NCBI GenBank assembly: GCA_913055925.1
Contig: CAJXLH010000008.1
Location: 1-23,360 of the forward strand
Length of the DNA stretch: 23,360 nt
Source of the DNA: an uncultured Maritalea sp.
Lineage (GTDB): Bacteria; Pseudomonadota; Alphaproteobacteria; Rhizobiales; Devosiaceae
Direction of reading: 5' to 3'
This document shows, in pieces, positions 15,554-23,359 of the stretch (position 1 is its first letter; every line of letters starts with the position of its first letter). The notes under the pieces were generated by a model. That model did not search any database. It was not told the DNA's origin and saw only the letters and a program-made list of their open reading frames with translations. Both the position numbers and the translations under genes were made by a program.

Positions 15554-17387
15554 TCTCAAGATCACCAAAACGAATTTCGATACCAGATTGCGCCGTCACG
15601 CTTAGCCGACGATTTTTCGACCCCACGGACCAATTGCGTGGCAGTTCAATCTCGAACGTTTCCTGCCAGTCACTGAGCGCCAAGTCACCGACCAGCTGAT
15701 CATCGAGCCAAAACTCCACTTTTTCAAGCGTGCTCGCAGGCTCCCTGGAAATTGTACCGGAGATGCGCGCAATTTGTGTGCGCGGCAACGTGTAGACGCG
15801 GACTTCCGACGCACCAGCATCTTTAAAGCTTCTTTCTGCCCGCAGATTAGTTGCTTTAAATATCTTAATCGGTGGCATCGCCAACTGATCGCCGCGTTTC
15901 ACTTCAACGGCATGAATCAATTCAACGCTGTCAAAAAAGGACGACAAACCATCGATCACGCTTTGCTCTGAGTGCATCACTGCTGCCACATAGGCTGTTT
16001 TGCCAACATGATCGAGCAAATCAATATTGAAGGCGATGTTGCGCGGATCATCCGTTAAACAGGCAAGCGGCAGGCGTCCGCGCACCACATTGTCGATTTG
16101 ACCACATTCTGTCCAGTGATAGCCCGCTATGATGGTGTTTGGATCGTCAAACACTTCGTTTTCTTCGAAATAGGTTTCAAGCGCGTTCCAACGCAAAGCC
16201 CCATTTGTCGGGTCGTTTGTTTGTTGGTTTGCTGGAAACAAAAAAGTTGCCCACCCGCTGGCTGTATGGGTGATCAAAACAACCATGATCAATGTGCTGA
16301 GCGCAGTGCTTATGCCAAGCCATGCGCGGACAAATTGCTTTCGCTTTTCCCAAACAATGGCAGCCGTCGCGCCAAGAATGGGGAACAGCATCATATAGCC
16401 CGGCGCCTGCCAGTGAAAATGAAACTGCGTTTCTGACCAAGCGGCCACCAAGGTGAAAAACAAAATTGGACCATGGGCCAGCATGACAAAGAAGAATGCC
16501 ATGCCCTTTGGCGTTGCATCCGGATATGCGCTAGCACTGCCTTTAAGTAGTGTACGTGCACCGACCCAAAGCGCGGGCAACGCAATCCATGGTGTCATGT
16601 AACTCAGTTGTCCCCAAACCATGCGCAGCAAGCGGCTAACGTTAAACTCGTCGCCCAAAGCGCGCCCACCTTGAAAAGCAAAAGATGCCCAATCATTTTG
16701 CGCATTCCAGATAACAACTGGCAGCGAAACAAGCGCCGCAATCAGCACGGCCAAATATGGTCCGGGGTTTAAAATCCATTTGCGCGCATCTTTATTAAAG
16801 ATCGTGAAAAGCCCTGCACCATAAAGCAAAAATACCGCGTGATATTTGCTCATAAAAGTGAGCCCCAGCGCAACGCCAATAAGCGCCCAGCTCGCTATGT
16901 CGCTCCGTTTTTTGGAACCGAAAAACACATCCATCAAGAGCCACACTGTGACCAGCCATAAAAGCGTTAGCGGCGCTTCGGGTTGCATCCAGGAGCCGAT
17001 GGACAAGGTGAACAATATCGGGATATTTGCAATGATTGCGGTAAAAAGCCCTGCCCGTTCGGAATGGAAACGCGCGCCAATCCGATAAAACATCCATGTC
17101 GCAGCGGCGAACATGCCAATAAACGGCAGGCGCAACACAAGTGCGGCTTCGCTGCCGGTCAGCGTTTTGGTGAGCCAGATGATCCAAATGAAAATCGGCG
17201 GCTGATCAAAATAGCCTAAATGTAACTGACGCGCTGAGCTGAGATAATAGGCTTCGCCGATCACTAGATCGATGGTGGCCGCGCCCCAAATGCGAAATAG
17301 CGCGGTAACAATAATGACCAACAACACCCAGTTTCGCGCCGAACCATTCGGGGCAAATAGAGAGTGTCTTTGGTCATTCATCGTCAT
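15537..17387 (-). CDS. GT39/ArnT-like membrane glycosyltransferase
   Basis: A 616-residue integral membrane enzyme expected to transfer a sugar from a polyprenyl-phosphate donor to an envelope acceptor on the periplasmic side. Many hydrophobic helices span about residues 18-410. The first extracytoplasmic loop contains EAYYLSSARQLHLGYFDQPP (residues 45-64), the ArnT/PMT-type catalytic loop. The usual DE(A)YY first acid appears as Gly-Glu 45, so Glu 45 is the likely catalytic acid. RLPF near 86-89 and FMSKYHAVFLL later also fit the family. A soluble C-terminal part (about 430-616) ends in a beta-rich region. The ATG abuts the stop codon of the upstream GT2-GtrA gene (TAAATG), so the two are likely translated together and work as donor maker and donor user. 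The acceptor (lipid A, polysaccharide or protein) cannot be told. Confidence 0.85.
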   Translation of the reverse strand: MTMNDQRHSLFAPNGSARNWVLLVIIVTALFRIWGAATIDLVIGEAYYLSSARQLHLGYFDQPPIFIWIIWLTKTLTGSEAALVLRLPFIGMFAAATWMFYRIGARFHSERAGLFTAIIANIPILFTLSIGSWMQPEAPLTLLWLVTVWLLMDVFFGSKKRSDIASWALIGVALGLTFMSKYHAVFLLYGAGLFTIFNKDARKWILNPGPYLAVLIAALVSLPVVIWNAQNDWASFAFQGGRALGDEFNVSRLLRMVWGQLSYMTPWIALPALWVGARTLLKGSASAYPDATPKGMAFFFVMLAHGPILFFTLVAAWSETQFHFHWQAPGYMMLFPILGATAAIVWEKRKQFVRAWLGISTALSTLIMVVLITHTASGWATFLFPANQQTNDPTNGALRWNALETYFEENEVFDDPNTIIAGYHWTECGQIDNVVRGRLPLACLTDDPRNIAFNIDLLDHVGKTAYVAAVMHSEQSVIDGLSSFFDSVELIHAVEVKRGDQLAMPPIKIFKATNLRAERSFKDAGASEVRVYTLPRTQIARISGTISREPASTLEKVEFWLDDQLVGDLALSDWQETFEIELPRNWSVGSKNRRLSVTAQSGIEIRFGDLEIKMSE

Positions 17388-18536
17388 TTAAAGTGACTTA
17401 CGCCAAGTGAAAATGCGGGTCATGGCATAGTTAAACACCATGGAAATGATGATGCCCGCAATTGCCGCCAGATAGAACAAGGAGTTTTGTTCGAAGATAA
17501 AGGCCGCCACCGAGACATTGGCAATCGCAGGGATGGCGCAGACAGCATAGAAACTCAAAAGACCACGCCAGTAGTCACGGCCCTTTAGTTGCGTATCCGC
17601 ATAGGTGAAGATGTTGTTCAAATGATAGTTCGAGGTCATCGCCACCAAGGTTGCCGCCACCTGTGAATTGGTGAAGTTAAACCCAAGCATTTGCGCGAAA
17701 ATCGTCAGCGCCACCAAATGCACCAGCACGCCGAATGCGCCTACACCGGCAAATAGCACAAAGCTGATCGGCAAAATGCCACCAGAGATTTTTGAAACTG
17801 CCAATCCAAGGAATTGGATTGCAATCAACGGGCTCATTTTGCTTTCACCATCATGGCGCGCGCGGAACTTAAAGCCCACCTCGCCAATGTCGAGCGGTTT
17901 GCCAATATTACGCGCGGTTGCGATGATATCGAGAAGGATTTTAAACCCTTCGTCCGAAAGCTTGGGCGCAACTTGTTCAAAGCGCTCCCGCTTGAGCATA
18001 AAGAAGCCAGTCATCGGGTCGGAAATTTTGGTGCCTGTCACCACGTTGGCAATTGCGTTGGCAACGTTAGAGCCCATCTCGCGAAATTTGGTCAGCCCTT
18101 CTTCAGCAGTTTCGCCACCTAAAAAGCGTGAGCCCAATACCAAGTCTTTGCCCGCTTGGATTTGCTCCAACATTTGCGGTAAAATTCGTTCATCGTGCTG
18201 TAAGTCCGCATCCATAACCGCAACGATTGGTGCGTTGCTGGACGCCATGCCTTCAATACAAGCTGACGAGAGGCCGCGTCGACCAATGCGCTTAATGCAG
18301 TGCACATTCGGTTTGGTCGTGCCAAGTTCCTTGACCACATCGGCCGTGCCGTCTGGGCTATTGTCATCCACAAAGGTGACTTCCCACGCGATGTCTGCCA
18401 ACACGGCTTCCAGCTTTTCCACCAAAAGCGCAACATTGCCAGCTTCGTTAAATGTCGGCACAACGAGCGAGAGCAAAGGTGAAGCTTTGTCTGTGTCGTT
18501 ATTTTGCGACGCGTTGGTTTCCGTCATGCGGTCCAT
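17388..18536 (-). CDS. GT2 polyprenyl-phosphate glycosyltransferase fused to GtrA domain
   Basis: Likely loads a sugar from a nucleotide donor onto polyprenyl phosphate, with the C-terminal GtrA-like domain helping in the membrane. From the ATG at 18536 the protein has 382 residues. A TTG start 20 codons upstream lacks a ribosome binding site, and another ATG lies three codons downstream, so the exact start is open. The dolichyl-phosphate-mannose-synthase-like GT2 domain (about 20-235) has SLVVPTFNEAGNV (23-35), FVDDNSPDG (55-63) and the metal-binding MDADLQHD (108-115). The GtrA domain (about 258-380) has four hydrophobic helices and the motif SNYHLNNIFTY. Such GT2-GtrA plus GT39 pairs occur in pathways that decorate envelope glycans. 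Confidence 0.87.
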   Translation of the reverse strand: MDRMTETNASQNNDTDKASPLLSLVVPTFNEAGNVALLVEKLEAVLADIAWEVTFVDDNSPDGTADVVKELGTTKPNVHCIKRIGRRGLSSACIEGMASSNAPIVAVMDADLQHDERILPQMLEQIQAGKDLVLGSRFLGGETAEEGLTKFREMGSNVANAIANVVTGTKISDPMTGFFMLKRERFEQVAPKLSDEGFKILLDIIATARNIGKPLDIGEVGFKFRARHDGESKMSPLIAIQFLGLAVSKISGGILPISFVLFAGVGAFGVLVHLVALTIFAQMLGFNFTNSQVAATLVAMTSNYHLNNIFTYADTQLKGRDYWRGLLSFYAVCAIPAIANVSVAAFIFEQNSLFYLAAIAGIIISMVFNYAMTRIFTWRKSL

Positions 18537-18724
18537 ATTCCGGTCAAAGTCCTGAATTAAAAATTTGCGCGACAGCCATACGAAAATCACGACCAAAAGG
18601 CAATCGCCGCCGCACCATTTCCCGTTAGGACTTATCCCCGCCCCTCTACCACACCTTGATTGGCGGATCGCCCAGCGGCTAAGGGAAAATTTTGAAAAAC
18701 TTGAAAAAAGTTCTCTGACTTATC

Positions 18725-18754
18725 CTTGACTCTCACCAACGCCCTTATTATCTC
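18725..18754 (+). promoter_or_regulatory. Candidate groESL promoter
   Basis: CTTGACT at 18725-18731 is a good -35 element. Downstream, TATTAT (18746-18751) matches five of six bases of TATAAT at a short spacing of 14, and TATCTC (18749-18754) is a poorer match at 17. A CTTGAC -35 is also characteristic of alphaproteobacterial heat-shock (RpoH) promoters, so dual control is possible. The position just upstream of the CIRCE operator supports the call. Confidence 0.5.
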
Positions 18755-18768
18755 TGTCGGACTGTTTG

Positions 18769-18795
18769 TTAGCACTCACTTTTCGAGAGTGCTAA
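18769..18795 (+). promoter_or_regulatory. CIRCE operator (HrcA binding site)
   Basis: A perfect inverted repeat TTAGCACTC (18769-18777), nine-base spacer, GAGTGCTAA (18787-18795). This matches the canonical CIRCE element in both arms without mismatch. HrcA binds it and represses groESL until heat stress titrates GroEL. It lies between the candidate promoter and the groES start and would be in the transcribed leader. Confidence 0.97.
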
Positions 18796-18845
18796 TGAGA
18801 CAGCCAAATTGACACTCAATTGAATGAAAAATTGAAGGAACGAAC

Positions 18846-19136
18846 ATGAGCTTCCGTCCACTTCACGACCGTGTAGTCGTACGTCGTGTCGATTCTGAAG
18901 AAAAAACTTCAGGCGGCATCATCATTCCAGACTCTGCAAAAGAAAAGCCTTCTGAAGGTGAAGTTGTTTCTGTTGGCGCAGGCGCGCGCGACGAAAGCGG
19001 CAAAGTGCAGGCACTAGACGTTAAAGCTGGCGACCGCGTGTTGTTCGGCAAATGGTCTGGCACCGAAGTAAAGATCGACGGTGAAGACCTTTTGATCATG
19101 AAAGAAAGCGACATCATGGGCGTAATCGAAGGCTAA
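18846..19136 (+). CDS. groES: Co-chaperonin GroES
   Basis: A 96-residue GroES (Hsp10), which caps the GroEL chamber as a heptamer. The start MSFRPLHDRVVVRR, the mobile-loop region EEKTSGGIIIPDSAKEKP (about 18-35) and the end DLLIMKESDIMGVIEG are all family signatures. The ATG is preceded by AAGGA. It is the first gene of the CIRCE-controlled operon, 49 bases ahead of groEL. Confidence 0.98.
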   Translation: MSFRPLHDRVVVRRVDSEEKTSGGIIIPDSAKEKPSEGEVVSVGAGARDESGKVQALDVKAGDRVLFGKWSGTEVKIDGEDLLIMKESDIMGVIEG

Positions 19137-19185
19137 TTGAGCCCTTCGCATTCCCCCATTCCTCACATTTAGGAGATAGAAGAAT

Positions 19186-20832
19186 ATGTCCGCTAAGGAA
19201 GTAAAGTTTTCAACTGAAGCACGCGACAAGATGTTGGCTGGCGTCAACGTACTTGCAAACGCTGTTAAAGTGACACTTGGCCCAAAGGGTCGTAACGTTG
19301 TTATCGACAAGTCATTTGGCGCACCACGCATCACTAAAGATGGCGTGACAGTTGCGAAAGAAATCGACCTCGAAGATAAGTTTGAGAACATGGGCGCGCA
19401 AATGGTGCGCACTGTTGCCTCAAAAACTAACGACATCGCTGGCGACGGCACAACAACATCAACAGTGTTGACACAAGCCATCGTAAACGAAGGCGCTAAA
19501 GTTGTTGCTGCTGGTCTTAACCCAATGGACCTTAAGCGCGGCATAGATCTAGCTGTTGCTGAAGTTGTTGAAAAGCTTGCGAAAAGCGCAACAAAAATCA
19601 CAACATCTGCTGAAGTTGCTCAGGTTGGTACAATTTCTGCAAACGGCGAAAAGCAAATCGGTGACGATATTGCTGAAGCTATGCAGCGCGTTGGCAACGA
19701 AGGCGTGATCACAGTTGAAGAAGCAAAGTCTTTGGAAACTGAGCTAGACGTTGTTGAAGGTATGCAGTTCGACCGCGGTTACCTTTCACCATATTTCTGC
19801 ACAAACACAGAAAAAATGATCGCTGACTTGGAAGACCCATATATCTTGTTGTTTGAGAAAAAACTCTCAAACCTACAAGCTATGCTTCCAATCCTTGAAT
19901 CAGTTGTTCAGTCTTCACGCCCACTTCTCATCATCGCTGAAGATGTTGAAGGCGAAGCGTTGGCAACATTGGTTGTGAACCGCTTGCGTGGTGGCTTGAA
20001 AGTTGCTGCTGTTAAAGCACCTGGTTTTGGTGACCGTCGTAAAGCAATGCTTGAAGACATCGCGATCCTAACTGGTGGCCAAGTGATTTCTGAAGAACTC
20101 GGCATCAAGCTTGAAAGCGTAACTTTGGACATGCTCGGCACTGCGAAGAAAGTTGAGATCACCAAAGAAACAACAACTATCGTTGATGGCGCTGGCTCAA
20201 ACGACGACATCGAAGGTCGCGTTGGTCAGATCAAAGCGCAAATCGAAGAAACATCTTCAGATTACGACCGCGAGAAACTTCAAGAGCGTTTGGCGAAACT
20301 CGCTGGCGGTGTTGCAGTGATCAAAGTTGGCGGCGCAACAGAAGTTGAAGTGAAAGAGCGTAAAGACCGCGTTGATGATGCGTTGAACGCAACACGCGCT
20401 GCGGTTGAAGAAGGCATCGTTGCTGGTGGTGGCGTTGCATTGCTTCGCGCTTCTGCTGACCTTGCTGCTAAAGGCGAAAATGCTGACCAAGACGCTGGCA
20501 TCAAAATCGTTCAGCGTGCGCTTCAAGCTCCTATCCGTCAGATCGTTGAAAACGCAGGCGACGAAGGCTCTGTGGTTGTTGGTAAGATCCTTGAAAACTC
20601 AAGCGCAACTTACGGCTACAACGCACAGTCTGGCGAATATGGCGACATGATCGAAATGGGCATCGTTGACCCAGTGAAAGTTGTGCGTACAGCTCTTCAA
20701 GACGCAGCATCAGTTGCTGGCTTGTTGGTCACAACAGAAGCTATGGTTGCCGAAATCCCAGCTCCAGCAGCACCTGCTGGCGGCGCACCTGACATGGGTG
20801 GCATGGGCGGCATGGGCGGCATGGGCTTCTAA
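19186..20832 (+). CDS. groEL: Chaperonin GroEL
   Basis: A 548-residue Hsp60 chaperonin that folds proteins in an ATP-driven double ring. Signature stretches include VTLGPKGRNVVIDKSFGAP (about residues 29-47), the nucleotide-binding GDGTTTSTVL (about 86-95), AAVKAPGFGDRRKAMLEDIA and the equatorial AAVEEGIVAGGGVALLRA. The C-terminus is the usual flexible Gly/Met tail (GGMGGMGGMGF). AGGAG lies ahead of the ATG. Codon use is strongly biased (GTT, GCT, CTT) compared with neighbouring genes, consistent with high expression rather than transfer. It is co-transcribed with groES and ends at a strong terminator. Confidence 0.99.
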   Translation: MSAKEVKFSTEARDKMLAGVNVLANAVKVTLGPKGRNVVIDKSFGAPRITKDGVTVAKEIDLEDKFENMGAQMVRTVASKTNDIAGDGTTTSTVLTQAIVNEGAKVVAAGLNPMDLKRGIDLAVAEVVEKLAKSATKITTSAEVAQVGTISANGEKQIGDDIAEAMQRVGNEGVITVEEAKSLETELDVVEGMQFDRGYLSPYFCTNTEKMIADLEDPYILLFEKKLSNLQAMLPILESVVQSSRPLLIIAEDVEGEALATLVVNRLRGGLKVAAVKAPGFGDRRKAMLEDIAILTGGQVISEELGIKLESVTLDMLGTAKKVEITKETTTIVDGAGSNDDIEGRVGQIKAQIEETSSDYDREKLQERLAKLAGGVAVIKVGGATEVEVKERKDRVDDALNATRAAVEEGIVAGGGVALLRASADLAAKGENADQDAGIKIVQRALQAPIRQIVENAGDEGSVVVGKILENSSATYGYNAQSGEYGDMIEMGIVDPVKVVRTALQDAASVAGLLVTTEAMVAEIPAPAAPAGGAPDMGGMGGMGGMGF

Positions 20833-20860
20833 GCCAGCTACTCATTTGTCTGTTAGAATT

Positions 20861-20889
20861 AAGGGCGGTCGCGAGACCGCCCTTTTTTT
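20861..20889 (+). terminator. Intrinsic terminator of groESL
   Basis: A ten-base-pair stem AAGGGCGGTC / GACCGCCCTT with the tetraloop GCGA, followed by seven T residues (20883-20889). It lies 28 bases after the groEL stop. Stem strength, tetraloop and T-run make it a textbook rho-independent terminator. Confidence 0.95.
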
Positions 20890-21327
20890 GTTTGGGGTGC
20901 GGAGAGTAATTTGCGGTTTGGCGGATGCTGCAGTTTTTTGAGCGCCGCCGTTGGTCGCTGCGCTCCCGACCCCGGCACCCCCGCCAATTGGTGCTCATCA
21001 TTTGTGCAGAGCAAACTACTCCATACACCCGTCATTCCCGCGAAGGCGGGAATCCAGGCAGGAACATCAACAAACACTCCCGCTGCAATTTTCGGATAAT
21101 CACAGCTGATGTCAGCGGCTTCGTGTGGTGTAACGACATACCGAGGCCGCTTGTGACTGACCTTGAAAGCGACCTTAATCTGATTTGCAAATTATGGTTA
21201 GAGGGAGTGCGGCAACGCCGGAACGTGGCTAGGCTTGTACGTGATATCGCATAAAATATGTAAAGTTCTCAGCTATCTTCCGAGGTTTATGATCCACCGA
21301 TTCTTGTTCTTTTTCACTTGAGCAATT
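20890..21327. other. Intergenic stretch without a convincing gene
   Basis: About 440 bases separate the groEL terminator from the next gene. It contains a REP-like repeat near 21030-21057. An open plus-strand frame runs from 20925 to 21254, but its first half reads through the GC-rich repeat area. Its second half (for example LESDLNLICKLWLEGVRQRR) is not recognised and lacks a start codon of its own with a ribosome binding site. It could be a decayed gene end. Base composition falls toward the AT-rich cassette at the right. Confidence 0.5.
21030..21057. repeat. REP-like palindromic repeat
   Basis: ATTCCCGC (21034-21041), loop GAAG, GCGGGAAT (21046-21053), a perfect eight-base-pair hairpin within the sequence CGTCATTCCCGC...GCGGGAATCCAGG. 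This matches a widespread family of short intergenic repeats whose reverse translation gives the well-known spurious peptide WIPAFAGMT. One copy is seen here; other genomic copies are expected but not testable in the window. Confidence 0.75.
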
Positions 21328-21335
21328 ATGCTCAA
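21318..21335. promoter_or_regulatory. Palindrome across the start codon of the first cassette gene
   Basis: TTGAGCA (21318-21324), ATTA, TGCTCAA (21329-21335) is a perfect seven-base inverted repeat. The ATG of the downstream gene (21328-21330) lies inside it. It could be a DNA operator or an mRNA hairpin limiting translation. Nothing in the sequence says which; chance occurrence is possible. Confidence 0.35.
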
Positions 21336-22137
21336 TTACAAATACTTATGGAAATTATTGGAGTTCGTTGTGAGAGACAATCCTCTACCAGAACTGTCGG
21401 AGCTAACAACTACTTTTACGGAAACGGAAGACGATCAAGTTTCACTTACCGCTTACCAGCTATTTGGAGAAACTGAACTCACATGCGAATTCCAAAACTA
21501 TATCCTTTCTTTAAATCGAGCTTATTTATCAGTAACTGCTGAGGGGATGAAGATGATTACGGAGACCCGTTTCAACTACCTTGTACGCAGTCCAGTAAGC
21601 GAACAGAGTCATAAAGTTGAGAGATCTATTTCTAGCGCTGCTGAGTCAGCTGTAGGTCTTGACGCGAATGTATCAACCACAAATTCTAAACCAAAAATCG
21701 GCGCAGGTGTTTTTGGTTCGAAAAAGAATACAAACAAGGATTCCTCAATTGTCGCAGTCGAAACTAAAGAAAGTGCACAATTCAAACGTGTTGTTGCAAG
21801 AGGTGATTCGACCTGGGAAATCCGTGGAATGGTGGGTGTCGACCCAATCCTCGATGGCGCGTATTTAGCCGGGGAAGAATTGGCCAGATTTGAACGCTAC
21901 TCGATGAACCACGCAAATCGTACGTACGCCCAAGTCACTACATTCGCAAAACAACGCGACATCAATGTGAATACGCTTGATGGCAAAAAGCTAGGTAGGC
22001 TTGGTCCTCAAAAGAACCGCACTAAATCAAGAATACACGATATTTTGATAGCAAAGTTCATTCATACTGAAGTCAATCCTCAATTGAAGTATGCAGGTCA
22101 CGTGCAGCTTTCAATGACTGAGTACGAAAATGAGTAG
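21328..22137 (+). CDS. Unrecognised protein, first gene of two-gene cassette
   Basis: A 269-residue protein I do not recognise. The N-terminal part (about 1-85) mixes hydrophobic and acidic segments with predicted strands and helices. A polar Ser/Lys/Asn/Thr-rich linker follows at about 90-150. The C-terminal part (about 150-269) is more structured, with STWEIRGMVGVDPILDG, LAGEELARFERY, NRTYAQVTTFAKQRD and a basic KKLGRLGPQKNRTKSR patch that could contact nucleic acid. No signal peptide or membrane segment is evident. ATG at 21328 has only a weak ribosome binding site. A GTG at 21370 has GGAG six bases upstream and would give a protein 14 residues shorter, so the start is uncertain. The gene overlaps the next by eight bases, and base composition is AT-richer than the chromosome to the left, suggesting transfer. 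No function can be assigned. Confidence 0.75.
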   Translation: MLNYKYLWKLLEFVVRDNPLPELSELTTTFTETEDDQVSLTAYQLFGETELTCEFQNYILSLNRAYLSVTAEGMKMITETRFNYLVRSPVSEQSHKVERSISSAAESAVGLDANVSTTNSKPKIGAGVFGSKKNTNKDSSIVAVETKESAQFKRVVARGDSTWEIRGMVGVDPILDGAYLAGEELARFERYSMNHANRTYAQVTTFAKQRDINVNTLDGKKLGRLGPQKNRTKSRIHDILIAKFIHTEVNPQLKYAGHVQLSMTEYENE

Positions 22138-23233
22138 TTACTTAGCTGGCATCGAGCTTACAAAAGAAGAGCAAGATACAATTGCTAGTGTCTCAAATGC
22201 GGATACCGACAATTTTCAGCAATTGGCGATTTTGGCTGGTTTGGACAAAACTACAGATTTTAAACATTCAAATTTGGCAGGCGTCGATTTTTCTAACTCG
22301 GATTTATCTGGTTTTGACTTTACCGGTGCAGATTTGCGTGGAGCTATTGGTTCCAACGTTAAATGGGACAACGCCACTTGTTTTGTAAATGCCGATATTG
22401 ACGCTTCTATTTTTGCCCACGAAGTCAAAACAAGAGCACTGTTCAAAAAATTTCCTGACTTAGATAGGCAACTTCAACTCGTAAAACGAATGTACTGGAC
22501 TAGCCAAATCGACTGGATTTCGAATGAGCTTGATAAAAAAAACTATCGTGGCTCTGACGAGCTACTGTCGATGGCGACTAGGCTATTGGAAACGGTAGAA
22601 GATGATTATGTCAAGGAAAACATTTACTTCTTTACAGCTAAAGCAAACCGACTAGAAGGCAATTCTCACCGAAACTATTTGTTCGACCAACTCCGAAAAA
22701 CGGAAATTCGAGCTAAAGATTTCATGATGATATTTCGAAGTGTGTTATCGTTTTATTCACGAGACAAAACGACCATTAGTCTGCTCACCGGACTTTTAAA
22801 ACACCCTGACGTCAAAACTAGGCTTTCTGTTTATAAGGCTATATTAGGATCACCATTTGCAAGAGATCATTACGAGCGAGTGGACACGCTAGTAGCAGAT
22901 GAGCCGGACGTTTCGATCCGACGCTACTATCTCGATATGCGTTCCAGATTGCTTTCGGCGAACCTTCGAAGAGCACTTAGATATCCAGAAAAGTCTACGA
23001 TTATCGACTTTAATGTTCCCATCACTGACGGCGTAATTGAGAGTATTACAAGAGATTGGGTAGATGAACTAGCTGCAAATTGGACAATTCCGCGCAAAGG
23101 CGATCTAGGTTATGAATTGTGGCGACTAGACGAAAGAAAAAAAGAGCAGCTTGAGCACAGAACACGTCTAGCAAAGGAAGTCTTTTCGGGGCTTTATAGC
23201 GAAGGTGTCCCGTTCCAATTACAGTTTAACTGA
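22130..23233 (+). CDS. Pentapeptide-repeat protein with long helical C-terminus, second gene of cassette
   Basis: A 367-residue protein. Five tandem pentapeptide repeats occupy residues 47-71: SNLAG, VDFSN, SDLSG, FDFTG, ADLRG, with the usual central Leu or Phe. They are preceded by a short helical segment (FQQLAILAGLDKTTDF) that often introduces such repeats. Residues about 100-330 look almost wholly alpha-helical and charged, with stretches such as KHPDVKTRLSVYKAILG reminiscent of HEAT-like repeats; this is a visual impression. No catalytic motif, P-loop, signal peptide or membrane helix was found. The ATG overlaps the end of the first gene (ATGAGTAG), so translation is probably coupled and the products may act together. 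Pentapeptide repeats alone do not define function. Base composition is AT-rich (one checked 60-base row at 22501 is 40 percent GC). Confidence 0.82.
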   Translation: MSSYLAGIELTKEEQDTIASVSNADTDNFQQLAILAGLDKTTDFKHSNLAGVDFSNSDLSGFDFTGADLRGAIGSNVKWDNATCFVNADIDASIFAHEVKTRALFKKFPDLDRQLQLVKRMYWTSQIDWISNELDKKNYRGSDELLSMATRLLETVEDDYVKENIYFFTAKANRLEGNSHRNYLFDQLRKTEIRAKDFMMIFRSVLSFYSRDKTTISLLTGLLKHPDVKTRLSVYKAILGSPFARDHYERVDTLVADEPDVSIRRYYLDMRSRLLSANLRRALRYPEKSTIIDFNVPITDGVIESITRDWVDELAANWTIPRKGDLGYELWRLDERKKEQLEHRTRLAKEVFSGLYSEGVPFQLQFN

Positions 23234-23281
23234 CACTTATCCCGCCCCTCAAACCTGTGAGACACTACCATCTTCTTTCGA

Positions 23282-23359
23282 TTAGCCACGGAGTTTGATG
23301 ACGAGCAGGAAGTGGTCGGGTGACGCAATGGGTTTCATGCCCGTCGCACAAACCGTTGG
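23282..23359 (-). other. Short minus-strand open frame running off the right edge
   Basis: Read on the minus strand from the edge, 25 codons (ending HFLLVIKLRG) lead to a TAA at 23284-23282. It may be the C-terminal end of a gene lying mainly outside the window, or chance. The length is too short to identify. The stretch 23234-23281 shows nothing further. Confidence 0.2.

Noticed and set aside
20925..21254. An open plus-strand frame of about 109 codons between groEL and the cassette
   Set aside because: It reads through the REP-like repeat, has no ribosome binding site and shows no recognisable domain. Kept only as a possible gene remnant in the intergenic entry.
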